In this document: piece after piece, positions 16,603 to 25,308 of the stretch
Layout of the letters: every line of letters begins with the position of its first letter
How positions within the stretch are numbered: position 1 is the first letter of the stretch
From: Plantactinospora alkalitolerans
GTDB lineage: Bacteria > Actinomycetota > Actinomycetes > Mycobacteriales > Micromonosporaceae
NCBI RefSeq assembly: GCF_015690345.1
Contig: NZ_JADPUN010000144.1
Span: 1 to 64,000 of the forward strand
Direction: 5' to 3'
Length of the DNA: 64,000 bases
Translations under genes and position numbers: made by a program
The notes under the pieces: model-generated
Databases searched by the model: none
What the model was told of the DNA's origin: nothing
Seen by the model: the letters and a program-made list of their open reading frames with translations, nothing else

Positions 16603-18213
16603 ATGTCCGAAACATCCGCCCCGAACGCTGACCGGTCCGCGCCGTCGCGCACCAGGTCGCCGGGTCCCGGCACGTCCGCTCCGACCGGTTCCCGGCACGG
16701 CGGACCGGAGTCGACCCCGCTGCCCGGTCCGGACGGCCCGGCGTCCACCGTTCCCGGGGTGGAGTCCCCAGGATCGGCGCCCCGAATGACCCGGTTGACC
16801 ACCGCCCAGCGCAACGCCGTCGCCGAGCTGCTGCGGGTGTCCCCCGTCGCCGACGAGCTGGGCCGCAGGTTCGCCTCCGCCGGTCACGAACTGCATCTTG
16901 TCGGCGGTTCGGTCCGGGACGCGTTGCTCGGCCGGCTCGGCGAGGACCTTGACTTCGCTACCGACGCACATCCGGACGAGACGCTGCGGCTGCTGAAGGG
17001 TTGGGCCGAGGCGACCTGGGAGACCGGGCGCGAGTTCGGCACGATCGGCGCGCAGCGTGACGGACTGCGCCTGGAGGTCACGACCTACCGGGCCGAGTCG
17101 TACGACCAGGTGAGCCGGAACCCGGTCGTCGAGTACGGCACCAGCCTCGCCGACGACCTGCGGCGGCGGGACTTCACCATCAACGCGATGGCGGTCAGCC
17201 TGCCCGGTCACGAGTTCACCGACCCGCACGGCGGGCTCGACGACCTCGCCGACCGGGTGATCCGGACTCCGGGCACCCCCGAGCAGTCGTTCGGCGACGA
17301 CCCGCTGCGGATGCTCCGGGCCGCCCGGTTCGCCGCGCAGCTCCGGTTCGCCGTGCATCCGCCGGTCCGGGCCGCGATGCGGGCCATGGCGACGGACCTG
17401 GACCGGATCACCGCCGAGCGGATCCGGGACGAGTTCACCAAGCTGCTCTGCGGCGCCGACCCGATCACCGGGTTGCGGTTGCTGGTCGACACCGGCCTGG
17501 CCGACCGGTTCCTGCCCGAGTTGTCCGGCCTGAAGCTGGAGATCGACGAGCACGCCCAGCACAAGGACGTCTACGAGCACACCCTGATCGTGGTGAGCAA
17601 CGCCGTCGGGCTGGAGCAGGACGGCTGCGACTTCGTGCTGCGGATGGCGGCGCTCATGCACGACGTGGGCAAGCCGGCGACCAAGGCGGTCGGCCCGGAC
17701 GGTCGGGTCAGCTTCCACCACCACGAGGTGGTCGGGGCCCGGCTCACCAAGCAGCGGATGAAGGCGCTGCGCTATCCCAAGGACGTGATCGGCCAGGTGG
17801 TCGGGCTGGTCGGGCTGCACCTGCGGTTCTACGGGTACGGCCGGGGCGAGTGGACCGACTCCGCGGTCCGGCGGTACGTGACCGACGCCGGTGACCTGCT
17901 GCCCCGGCTGCACAAGTTGACCCGGTCCGACTGCACCACCCGGAATCGCCGCAAGGCCGCCGCGCTGGCCGCCGACTACGGCGCTCTGGAGGACCGGATC
18001 ACCCGGCTGGCGGCGGAGGAGGACCTGGCCCGGGTACGCCCCGACCTCGACGGCAACGCGATCATGGAACTGCTCGGCGTACCGCCGGGGCCGCTCGTCG
18101 GTCAGGCCTGGCGGCACCTGAAGGAGCAGCGCCTCGAACGTGGGCCGCTGACCCGGGACGAGGCCGAGGCCGAACTGTTGCGCTGGGCCCGCGACGAGGG
18201 CATCACCGGGTAA
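16603..18213 (+). CDS. pcnA: CCA-adding tRNA nucleotidyltransferase
   Basis: Adds or repairs the 3' CCA of tRNAs. After a ~60-residue disordered Ser/Pro/Gly N-terminus, the class II nucleotidyltransferase core shows HLVGGSVRDALLG (GGSVRD at 101-106) and the metal-binding DLDFATD. The RRRDFTINAMA and DPLRMLRAARFAAQL motifs of the poly(A) polymerase/CCA-adding family follow. A C-terminal HD domain carries MHDVGK (H353, D354). ATG at 16603 is chosen over an in-frame GTG 48 bp upstream because of the leaderless -10 element. Synteny with murJ-sigM-trx is the same as in other actinobacteria. Confidence 0.94.
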   Translation: MSETSAPNADRSAPSRTRSPGPGTSAPTGSRHGGPESTPLPGPDGPASTVPGVESPGSAPRMTRLTTAQRNAVAELLRVSPVADELGRRFASAGHELHLVGGSVRDALLGRLGEDLDFATDAHPDETLRLLKGWAEATWETGREFGTIGAQRDGLRLEVTTYRAESYDQVSRNPVVEYGTSLADDLRRRDFTINAMAVSLPGHEFTDPHGGLDDLADRVIRTPGTPEQSFGDDPLRMLRAARFAAQLRFAVHPPVRAAMRAMATDLDRITAERIRDEFTKLLCGADPITGLRLLVDTGLADRFLPELSGLKLEIDEHAQHKDVYEHTLIVVSNAVGLEQDGCDFVLRMAALMHDVGKPATKAVGPDGRVSFHHHEVVGARLTKQRMKALRYPKDVIGQVVGLVGLHLRFYGYGRGEWTDSAVRRYVTDAGDLLPRLHKLTRSDCTTRNRRKAAALAADYGALEDRITRLAAEEDLARVRPDLDGNAIMELLGVPPGPLVGQAWRHLKEQRLERGPLTRDEAEAELLRWARDEGITG

Positions 18214-18272
18214 CGATCACCCTGGATCTCCGCTACCGTTCCCGTTGGCGGGCAACGGCCGGGGAGGTGACC

Positions 18273-18905
18273 GTGACGGTCTCGGGTAGGCCGGGCAGCC
18301 GGTCCTTTCTGGTGCCGATGGTGGCGTTGGCGTCGACCCTGGTCGGGTTGGTCGTCGCGATCGTGGTCGTACTCGTGCTCCGCAACGGTGCGGACGGCGG
18401 CCCGGACGGCACCGGAGCGTCGCCGCCCACCGGATCGGGTCCCTCCACCGGCTCGTCCACCGCGACCGTGGCCGCCGGGCCGGGCGGTGCCGACTGTCTG
18501 GTCGGCACCTGGCGGGTGACCACCCACACCGAGCAGGTGGACGTACCCGGCGTCGGCCGGTTGAGCTTCACCGGCGGGGCCGGCTCCGGGCTCGCCCTCG
18601 GCGCCGGGGGGACCGGGATCGCCGACTACGGCACCGGCACGGTCTACCGGAGCGACTACGCGGGGCAGGACGTCGTCCTGGAACTGCGGGGTACGGTCAG
18701 CTACCGCTACGTACTCGCCGGGGACCGGATCGAGCTGCGGGACGTACGGTCCGATGCCGACGTCCGGCTCCGGGTCGGCGACGGTACCCCGGGACCGTGG
18801 CAGGATTTCACCGCCTCCACCGAACCGTCCAGCTACGCCTGTGCCGGTAACTCGTTGACGCAGAAGTCTCTGGTCTACACCACGTCGTACGTCCGGTCAG
18901 GCTGA
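18273..18905 (+). CDS. Membrane-anchored lipocalin-like protein
   Basis: The gene is not recognised by name. It encodes about 210 residues: a short basic N-terminus, one strong transmembrane helix (about residues 12-36), a Gly/Ser/Pro/Thr linker, and a beta-rich extracellular domain starting CLVGTWRVTTHT, a pattern seen in lipocalin-like domains that bind small hydrophobic ligands. Two cysteines (in the CLVG and YACAG segments) could form a disulfide. GTG at 18273 is preferred because GGGGAGG lies 5 nt before it; the GTG at 18267 overlaps that ribosome site. It may be co-transcribed with the next gene, 33 bp downstream. Confidence 0.65.
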   Translation: MTVSGRPGSRSFLVPMVALASTLVGLVVAIVVVLVLRNGADGGPDGTGASPPTGSGPSTGSSTATVAAGPGGADCLVGTWRVTTHTEQVDVPGVGRLSFTGGAGSGLALGAGGTGIADYGTGTVYRSDYAGQDVVLELRGTVSYRYVLAGDRIELRDVRSDADVRLRVGDGTPGPWQDFTASTEPSSYACAGNSLTQKSLVYTTSYVRSG

Positions 18906-18938
18906 GCAGAAGACCGCCCGTCAGGAGAACCGAACGAC

Positions 18939-20027
18939 GTGCTGACCACCCCACCACCGCCGACGGATCTGCTGGCCCGCTTTCCCGGGCTGGAGAAGCT
19001 CGGCCGGACCACCACCCGGCTGCATCCCCGACCGGCGTCGGTCGACGCGTCGCAGAGCCACGTCGGCGGGCCACTGCGCTGGCCGGCGGACGAGCCCTGG
19101 CCGACCTGCGAGGTTCCTCCCCAGGCCCGGGAGGAGGTGCCGATTCCACTCGATCTGCTGGACCGGCTCCGGGCGGCCGAGACCCGGCGCACCCGGCAGA
19201 ACGAACTGACCGAGGAGGAGGCGGAGCTGTACGACGAGATCGCGCGCCTGGTCGGGCCCGGGTACACCGGCTGGGGGTCGATGAACAACGGACCGGTGGT
19301 CGGCTACCGGTACCGCCCCCGGCCCCATCCCCGGCCCAACCCGATGGTCGCGCTGGCGCAGTTGCGGGCCGAGGACGTTCCGGACCTGCCCCGGCCCGGC
19401 GGCGCGGATCTGTTGCAGGTGCTGTGGTGTCCGTTCGACCACGCGCAGGACGGGCTGTGGGGCCCGACCGTGCGGCTGTACTGGCGCAGGGAGGCGGAGG
19501 TCAGCGAACTTCTCGCCGATCCGCCCCGGGGCGACGCCGGTCGGAAGGGCTACCTGCCGAAGCCGTGCCGGCTGCATCCGGAGCAGGTCGTCGAGTATCC
19601 GTACCCCGAGGAGTTGCCGGCCGACCTGGTCGAGCGGGTGGACGCCTGGGAGGGCGACGACGACGGCGACGACGGCGGCGGCGGCGACGGCGACGATGAC
19701 GACGAAGGTCCCGACTATGTCGGCACATTCATGGTGCCCGGCTGGAAGGTCGGCGGATACGCCAACTGGAGCGTCACCGACCTCGCGCCGACCCCCTGCC
19801 CGCAGTGCGCCGGTCCCACCACCCTCGCCCTGGTCATCGACTCGACGGAGGGCGACGCCCACAACCGGGACCGGTGGCAGCCGGTCGAGGAGCGGCAGTC
19901 CGACGAGGCGTCGTCGCGGGCGCTCCGGCAGGAGTCGACCGGGGTGAGCGTCGGACGCTGGGGGGCGCTGCGCATCTTCGTCTGTGAACGCTGCCCCGAC
20001 GTGCCGTTCCGGTTGAACCTCCAGTAA
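18939..20027 (+). CDS. DUF1963-like protein with Asp/Gly-rich insert
   Basis: This 362-residue soluble protein has the layout of the YwqG/DUF1963 family: SHVGGPLRWPADEPWPTC near the N-terminus, PMVALAQLRAEDVPDLP and then VLWCPFDHAQDG and a polar C-terminal part. Those families are often next to Rhs or other toxin genes, but their biochemical role is unknown. A 20-residue run of Asp and Gly (encoded near 19650-19710) interrupts the fold and is probably a surface loop. Two CxxC pairs (CPQC and CERC) near the C-terminus could hold zinc. GTG start with an AGGAGA site upstream. Confidence 0.6.
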   Translation: MLTTPPPPTDLLARFPGLEKLGRTTTRLHPRPASVDASQSHVGGPLRWPADEPWPTCEVPPQAREEVPIPLDLLDRLRAAETRRTRQNELTEEEAELYDEIARLVGPGYTGWGSMNNGPVVGYRYRPRPHPRPNPMVALAQLRAEDVPDLPRPGGADLLQVLWCPFDHAQDGLWGPTVRLYWRREAEVSELLADPPRGDAGRKGYLPKPCRLHPEQVVEYPYPEELPADLVERVDAWEGDDDGDDGGGGDGDDDDEGPDYVGTFMVPGWKVGGYANWSVTDLAPTPCPQCAGPTTLALVIDSTEGDAHNRDRWQPVEERQSDEASSRALRQESTGVSVGRWGALRIFVCERCPDVPFRLNLQ

Positions 20028-20054
20028 CGAGGCGCTCCGGTTCGAGCTGAACGA

Positions 20055-20100
20055 GCGGCGGCCCGGCACCCGGACTACGAATCCGGTACCAGGCCGCCGC
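20055..20100. terminator. Bidirectional terminator between convergent genes
   Basis: GCGGCGGCC at 20055-20063 pairs with GGCCGCCGC at 20092-20100 and encloses a second CCGG/CCGG stem. It lies between the stop codons of the DUF1963-like gene and the flotillin gene, so it can serve both strands. Confidence 0.65.
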
Positions 20101-20117
20101 AGAGGTCGGAAGGGCGG

Positions 20118-21659
20118 TCAGTTCTTCGGTTCGACCGACTTGCCGCCGTTGGTCAGCGTGCCGTCGACGACCTGCTCGTCGCCGATCCGCGCCGCGCCGA
20201 GCCGGGCGAGCCGGCCGGTGAGGTCGACACCGGTCAGGTCGCTGCCGAGCTGCAGGCCCTGGGCGACGTTGGACGCGACCGACTTGGTCAGCGACGAGGC
20301 GCCGTCGGTGGAGATCACCGTGATCTTGTCGATCGCGCTCACCGGTGCGCTCGCCGCCTCGACCACCTTCGGCAGTACCTTGACCAGCAGGTCGAGCACG
20401 GCCGCCTCGCCGTACGTCGCGAACGCCTCGGCCTTGCGGGACATCGCCTCGGCCTCGGCCTGACCCTTGGCCAGGATCGCCGCGGCCTCGGCCTGACCCT
20501 CCCGCTCGACGGCGTCGGCGATGGCGGTACGACGCCGCTGCTCCGCCTCACCCTCCTTGGCACCCTCGATCGCGTTGGCCTCGGCCAGCGCCGCCCGGCG
20601 GGCCCGCTCGCCCTCACCGGTCAGCCGGGACTGCTCGGCGACGGCCTGGGCGGCGGCGATGGTCGACTGCCGCTGGGCGTCGGCGTGCAGCACCGCCGCG
20701 TTGCGGGCCGCCTCGGCCTCCTGCTCCACCTTGTACCGCGCGGCGTCCGCCGGCTTGCGGACCTCCGTGTCGAGCTGCCGCTGCTTGAGTTCGGCGTTGC
20801 GCTCGGCGACCTTCTGCTGCTCGGAGAGGATCGCCTGGTCCCGCTCGGCCTGCGCGAGCGGGCCGGCGGCGGCCGACTTGGCCTTCGCCGCGTCGATCTC
20901 GGCCTGGATGCCGGCCTGCTTCAACGCCAGGTTCCGGTTCGCCTCGGCGATGGCCTCCTCGGCCAGCAGCCGCTCCGTCTCGGCCCCCTGGCGGGCCCGC
21001 GCCTCGGCGATGGCCGCGTCCTTGAGGACCCGGGCCGCCTCCGGCCGACCCAGGTCCTGGAGGTAGGAGCCCTCGGCCAGGATGTCCTGTAGCTGGAAGG
21101 TGTCGAGCACCAGACCCTGGTTGGTCATGGAGTGCTCGGCCTCCTCGGCGACCGCGCTGGCGAACGCCGCCCGGTCCCGGATGATCTCCTCGACGGTCAG
21201 CCGGCCGACGATCGAGCGCAGCGCACCGGCCAGCACCTCGCGGGTGAAACTCTCGATCTCGTTCTGCTGGTGCAGGAACCGCTGCGCGGCGGCCCGGATC
21301 GCGTCCTCGGTCCCGCCGACCTTGACGATCGCGACGCCGTGCAGTTCGGCCCGGATGCCCTGCTTGCTGACGGCGCCCTTGATGCTGACGTCGATGCGCC
21401 GGCTGGACAGGTCGAGCGACTGCAACTTCTGCACCACCGGCAGCACGAAGACCGACGCCCCGAGCACGACCTTCTGCCCCGACATGTCGGTGGACCGGGT
21501 GCCGTCGGCCGTCTGCGTGGTACGCCCCTTGCGGCCGGTGACGATGAACGCCTCGTTCGGACCGGCGACCTTGATCCGGGACAGCACGAACATGATGAGG
21601 ATGAGAACGAAGAGCACTGCTCCGCCGATGGCGACGAGAATCAGCATGACACCGTCCAT
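20118..21659 (-). CDS. floT: Flotillin-like SPFH protein
   Basis: A 513-residue flotillin: an N-terminal membrane helix (residues ~5-27), an SPFH/band 7 domain (about 30-215, with GPNEAFIVTGRKG), then a long Ala/Glu-rich coiled coil (about 215-430) with the repeated EA pattern of the flotillin domain, and a C-terminal tail. Flotillins scaffold membrane microdomains and influence fluidity and protein complexes. The NfeD-like gene lies 54 bp upstream on the same strand, the usual flotillin/NfeD pairing. No specific client can be read from the sequence. Confidence 0.9.
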   Translation of the reverse strand: MDGVMLILVAIGGAVLFVLILIMFVLSRIKVAGPNEAFIVTGRKGRTTQTADGTRSTDMSGQKVVLGASVFVLPVVQKLQSLDLSSRRIDVSIKGAVSKQGIRAELHGVAIVKVGGTEDAIRAAAQRFLHQQNEIESFTREVLAGALRSIVGRLTVEEIIRDRAAFASAVAEEAEHSMTNQGLVLDTFQLQDILAEGSYLQDLGRPEAARVLKDAAIAEARARQGAETERLLAEEAIAEANRNLALKQAGIQAEIDAAKAKSAAAGPLAQAERDQAILSEQQKVAERNAELKQRQLDTEVRKPADAARYKVEQEAEAARNAAVLHADAQRQSTIAAAQAVAEQSRLTGEGERARRAALAEANAIEGAKEGEAEQRRRTAIADAVEREGQAEAAAILAKGQAEAEAMSRKAEAFATYGEAAVLDLLVKVLPKVVEAASAPVSAIDKITVISTDGASSLTKSVASNVAQGLQLGSDLTGVDLTGRLARLGAARIGDEQVVDGTLTNGGKSVEPKN

Positions 21660-21714
21660 TTCGGATCTGGGGTGGGCGTGGTGACGGAGGTGGAACGGCG
21701 GGGACCGGTAGGGG

Positions 21715-22227
21715 TCAGTAGGTCTCGACCAGGACGCTGGTCTCGCTCAACGCCTCGACGACGAAGATCTGGGCGCCGATCGCGATCGGGCGCTCCGCCT
21801 TGGCGTTGAGCTTCACCGGCTGGCCGCCGACGCGTACCCGCACCTCGCCGTAGCCGCCGTTCGGGATGGGGCTGACCACCACCCCCAGCGACCCGACCAG
21901 GTCGTTGCGGGTGGGGGTGGCGTCGGTGTGCATGTTGCGGGCGGCCCGGGACAGCCTCGTCGCGAGCCAGCCGGCGGGCACCGCCGCCAACGCGCCGATC
22001 CCACCGGCCGCGGCGAGCTGACCGAAGCTACGGGCGTCCAGCAGTTCACAGGCGATGGCCCCGCCGAAGCCGAGAACGGCGGCGAATCCGGCGATCGCCT
22101 CCAGGCTGACGGGACCGTCGATGTCCGGGTTGCCGATGTGGGCGAGTTCCGTGCCGAGCAGGGCGAGCAGGAGCAGCGCAACGCCGGAAGCGCCGATGAT
22201 GAGGAAGATCAGAGTCCCCGTTGCCAC
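21715..22227 (-). CDS. NfeD-like membrane protein with OB-fold
   Basis: A 170-residue protein with hydrophobic helices at the N-terminus (TLIFLIIGASGVALLLLALLG, FAAVLGFGGAIAC and GGIGALAAVPAGWLA) followed by a soluble beta-rich domain (LVGSLGVVVSPIPNGGYGEVRV … SVLVE) typical of the NfeD OB-fold. NfeD proteins are partners of flotillins; the flotillin gene is immediately downstream. The start is uncertain: GTG 22227 gives the N-terminus MATGTLIFL with a possible TACCTT -10 just upstream (leaderless); longer GTG starts at 22260 and 22317 are in frame. Confidence 0.8.
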   Translation of the reverse strand: MATGTLIFLIIGASGVALLLLALLGTELAHIGNPDIDGPVSLEAIAGFAAVLGFGGAIACELLDARSFGQLAAAGGIGALAAVPAGWLATRLSRAARNMHTDATPTRNDLVGSLGVVVSPIPNGGYGEVRVRVGGQPVKLNAKAERPIAIGAQIFVVEALSETSVLVETY

Positions 22228-22419
22228 GACCTGAAAGGTAGCTGACAGTGGCAACTCCACGAGGGAAGCTCGGACGCCGGCCGGTGGGTAGCGGATCGGG
22301 GCCTGGTCACCGCACACCCACCCCGGCCGGACGTCCGTGCGACAGTAACCGCTCGCGATACCGAATGGGTAGAAAACTTAAAGGTCCGACGGTGTACGTA
22401 CCGGATCGTTACGTGCCAA

Positions 22420-23580
22420 TCACCGTGGTGCGACCAGGATGTCGGTTCCCGCGAGTTCCCCCGGCAGGACGGCCCGATCGACCTCGGTGCCCTTGGGATC
22501 GACCAGCACCGCCACGACATCGCGCGAACTTCCGGGGTTGAGAACCCGGTCCCCATAGAGCAGCCGGTCGCTGCTGATCCAGGTGACGTCGGCCGACGGC
22601 ATCTCGTCTACGACCGTCCCCTTGGCGACAACGACGAGCTGCGCCGACTTCTGCCCCTTGACCACCACCATACGACCGTCCGGGGACCAGGCCGACGGTC
22701 CGGAGACGTCGCCTCGGACGGGCACGAACCGGGTGGGCGTGCCGTCGAGGGCGGAGAAGAGTTGCAACCCTCGCCGTAGGTGCGGTGCGGACTCCGAGCG
22801 GGGAGCGGTCGGATCGGTCATCGGCAACACCACCTCCTTGCCGTTCGGCCCCCAGGTGAAGCGGCACAGGTCCGTGCACATGTACTTGTCGGACCGCACC
22901 GGATACCTGTGGAACGAGTCGTCGGCGACGGTCAGCACACCGAACGAGAAGGTCCCGGTGTCCTTCTCCATCAGGGTCATCAACAGCCTGGTGCCGTCCG
23001 TCGACCACTGTGGAGTGAGGATCTGGTCGCCGGTTCGGATCCACCGGACCCTGCCGGTGGGGATGTCGAGCAGTCCGGTCTCGTCGGGCCGGCTTTCCTG
23101 ACGTACCGCCGCCAGCCTGCCCCGTGGCGCGGCCCAGACCGAGGAGAAGTCCTTGGCGGTGTCGACGTAGCGGCCACGGGCGCGGTCGTACGCCCAGTTG
23201 CTGACCGGGCTGCCGGTGGTGGTCGCACCGACCACGATCCATCCGCCGGGCAGCTCCAGCGGAGCCGCCTCCCAGTTCCGCCACTGCGTCGACTCAGGCA
23301 CCGGGCTCGCGGTCGGGACCGGATCGGCGGTGACGGTAGCCGCCGGCTGGCCGCCGATCGGGTACGCCGGAGGTTCCGGGTCGGGCCGCAGCAGGACGTA
23401 CGGCGCCGCGATCGCCGCGACGGCGACGAACGCGGCGGCGACCGCGCCCGCCTGACGGCGTCGGCGAATTCGCCGACCCCGGCTCACCGCGACCGTAACC
23501 AGGTCCGGCGGCTGGTGCGGGTCGCCCGCCAGATCGTGTACGGCCCCACGCAGCAGCCCCTCCGCGCTGTTCCTGTTCAT
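22420..23580 (-). CDS. Membrane-anchored beta-propeller protein linked to a SigE-family sigma factor
   Basis: A 386-residue protein with a short cytoplasmic N-terminus, a basic RGRRIRRRRQ patch, one transmembrane helix (about 44-64) and a large extracellular domain with TolB/WD40-like repeats (PQWSTDGTRLLMTL, FTWGPNGKEVVLP, SAWSPDGRMVVVKG). The ATG overlaps the stop of the sigma-factor gene (ATGA), so the two are translated together. The topology suggests a sensor or anti-sigma-like partner that relays an envelope signal, but no classical zinc anti-sigma motif is visible in the short cytoplasmic part. Confidence 0.75.
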   Translation of the reverse strand: MNRNSAEGLLRGAVHDLAGDPHQPPDLVTVAVSRGRRIRRRRQAGAVAAAFVAVAAIAAPYVLLRPDPEPPAYPIGGQPAATVTADPVPTASPVPESTQWRNWEAAPLELPGGWIVVGATTTGSPVSNWAYDRARGRYVDTAKDFSSVWAAPRGRLAAVRQESRPDETGLLDIPTGRVRWIRTGDQILTPQWSTDGTRLLMTLMEKDTGTFSFGVLTVADDSFHRYPVRSDKYMCTDLCRFTWGPNGKEVVLPMTDPTAPRSESAPHLRRGLQLFSALDGTPTRFVPVRGDVSGPSAWSPDGRMVVVKGQKSAQLVVVAKGTVVDEMPSADVTWISSDRLLYGDRVLNPGSSRDVVAVLVDPKGTEVDRAVLPGELAGTDILVAPR

Positions 23581-24101
23581 CGGACCGCCTCCTCCCGGTC
23601 GGTCAGCTCGGCGAACTCCGGCACCAACTCGCGCAGCTTCGTCAACGCCCGCGACGCCTGGCTCGCCACCGTGCCCGGCCGGCAACCCAGCGCGGTTGCG
23701 GTCTGCTCCACCGTCTGGTCCTCCAGATATCGGAGCACCAGTACGGCCCGTTGCCGGGGCGGCAGCATCAGCAACGCGTCCCGGAGCATCATCCGGACCG
23801 CCGTCTCGTGGTCGTGCTGGGTGCCGGCGGCCGGTGGCTCCGGCACCTCGGCGTGTGGCACCTCCGGGCGCCGACCGCGTCGCCGCCAGGCCGAGACCTG
23901 GTCGTGGTAGAGGATCTGCCGGACGTACGGCTCGGCGTCGCCCCGGATCCGTGGCCACCGGGCGTACGCCTTGGCGAGGGCGCTCTGGAGCAGGTCTTCG
24001 GCGGCGTACCGGTCACCGGCGAGCGCCTGGGCGACGCGCAACAGCACATCGCCCCGTTCATGGACAAACGCGGTGAACTCCCGCTCGGACGTCCCACCCA
24101 C
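23577..24101 (-). CDS. SigE-family ECF sigma factor
   Basis: A 174-residue compact sigma-70 family protein of the actinobacterial SigE-family type. Region 2 is EFTAFVHERGDVLLRVAQALAGDRYAAEDLLQSALAKAYARW; region 4 is LPPRQRAVLVLRYLEDQTVEQTATALGCRPGTVASQASRA. GTG at 24101 is chosen because GGGGAGG lies 6 nt upstream; longer in-frame starts exist. The stop overlaps the downstream propeller gene. The promoter region is occupied by a GGGCCC-centred repeat that may insulate it from the phosphotransferase gene. Confidence 0.87.
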   Translation of the reverse strand: MGGTSEREFTAFVHERGDVLLRVAQALAGDRYAAEDLLQSALAKAYARWPRIRGDAEPYVRQILYHDQVSAWRRRGRRPEVPHAEVPEPPAAGTQHDHETAVRMMLRDALLMLPPRQRAVLVLRYLEDQTVEQTATALGCRPGTVASQASRALTKLRELVPEFAELTDREEAVR

Positions 24102-24150
24102 ACCACACCTCCCCACCAACAGACGCCACAGCCCGCGCAAAGTTTGCCTC

Positions 24151-24212
24151 AGGTGTAAGGAAGGGCCCCCGCTTATCGTTTGCTGTAGAGGAAGGGCCCC
24201 TTCTTAACACCT
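24151..24212. repeat. Interspersed GGGCCC-centred repeat, copy 1
   Basis: A 62-bp element with outer AGGTGT…ACACCT ends and two internal palindromes, each centred on GGGCCC and flanked by AAGG/CTTC. It is nearly the same as the element at 25241-25303. Elements of this look are frequent in Micromonospora-type genomes (from memory). It could be a small non-autonomous mobile element or a bidirectional terminator. Confidence 0.75.
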
Positions 24213-24253
24213 CGGGCTTAACACCTCGGGGTCGTGCGAGCGGAGGGAGCGGG

Positions 24254-25249
24254 ATGCGTCGGGAGTTCGCCGACCAGGAGCGGTTGGCGGCCGTCGTACG
24301 GGCCGGATTCGGCTCCAGCCGGCGGATCGACACCGTGGCACGCCTGCGGGGCGGTACGAAGAAGGGCGTCTACCGGCTGACCCTCGACGACCGGTCAACG
24401 GTGGTCGCCTACGTCTGGAGCCCCGAGGAGAACTTCTGGCCGGCGGGGCGCCGCACCGACGTCGACCCGCTCGATGACCCGTTCTCGGACGCCTCGGGCA
24501 TCGAGTTGTTCGAAGCCGCCAGGACCGCGCTCTCCGCCGCCGGGGTGCGTACCCCGGAAGTGGTGTTGCTCGACCGGAGCCGGACCTGGTACCCGGCGGA
24601 CGTCGCGTTGGTCGAGGATCTTCCGGGGCCGAACCTGGAACAGCGGCTGGCGGCCGAGCCGATGACCGCCGCACGTACGGTCGCCCGGCTGGGCGAGGTC
24701 CTCGCCGCAATGCACCAGCAGCGGGAAACCCGGCTCGGCAAGGTCGGCGCCGTCGCACGGCTTTCCGATCCGGCGCCCGAACAGCGTTCACCGGTACGGC
24801 TGGTGCTGGACCGGGCGTTGTCCGATCTCGCCGAGGCGGCCGGCCGCGACGAGCGCATCGCACGCGACCGGGACCGACTGACCGGGATCGCTCAGCAGTT
24901 GGCGGGAACGATCGCTCCGCGCCCGACGTACGGGTTGATCCACGGTGAACTCGGACCCGATCACGTACTGGTGGACGGCGACGGGGAACCGGTGCTCATC
25001 GACATCGAGGGCACGATGTTCTTCGACGTCGAGTGGGAGCACGTGTTCCTGCGGATGCGCTTCGGCGAGCACTACGGCCTGCTCCACCCCGCCGACGAAC
25101 TCGACGAGCGGCGGATGCGGTTCTACCAGCTCGCCCAGCACCTGTCGCTGATCGCCGGCCCGCTGCGCCTGCTCGACGGCGACTTTCCCGACAGCGCCTT
25201 CATGCTGGAGATCGCGGCGCACCACACCGAACGCGCGCTGAGGATGTAA
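24254..25249 (+). CDS. APH-family phosphotransferase
   Basis: A 331-residue kinase-like protein of the aminoglycoside/choline phosphotransferase superfamily. The catalytic loop reads LIHGELGPDHVLV at about 228-240, and the metal-binding loop reads LIDIEG. The usual HGDxxPxN has Asp replaced by Glu (E232) and Asn by His, a variant of the HGD/ELGPxH subfamily, so activity is not certain. The substrate is unknown. A GGAGGGA ribosome site precedes the ATG. The gene is framed by two GGGCCC repeats, and the last codons and TAA stop lie inside the downstream copy. Confidence 0.82.
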   Translation: MRREFADQERLAAVVRAGFGSSRRIDTVARLRGGTKKGVYRLTLDDRSTVVAYVWSPEENFWPAGRRTDVDPLDDPFSDASGIELFEAARTALSAAGVRTPEVVLLDRSRTWYPADVALVEDLPGPNLEQRLAAEPMTAARTVARLGEVLAAMHQQRETRLGKVGAVARLSDPAPEQRSPVRLVLDRALSDLAEAAGRDERIARDRDRLTGIAQQLAGTIAPRPTYGLIHGELGPDHVLVDGDGEPVLIDIEGTMFFDVEWEHVFLRMRFGEHYGLLHPADELDERRMRFYQLAQHLSLIAGPLRLLDGDFPDSAFMLEIAAHHTERALRM

Positions 25250-25303
25250 GGAAGGGCCCCTTCTTATCGTTTTCTGTAGAAGAAGGGCCCCCTCCTAACA
25301 CCT
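25241..25303. repeat. Interspersed GGGCCC-centred repeat, copy 2
   Basis: Same organisation as the copy at 24151-24212: GTAAGGAAGGGCCCCTTCTT, a short spacer, then AAGAAGGGCCCCCTCCTAAC and ACACCT. It overlaps the last codons of the phosphotransferase gene and supplies its stop. On the other strand it lies just after the hydrolase gene and can act as its terminator. Confidence 0.75.
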
Positions 25304-25308
25304 CACCC

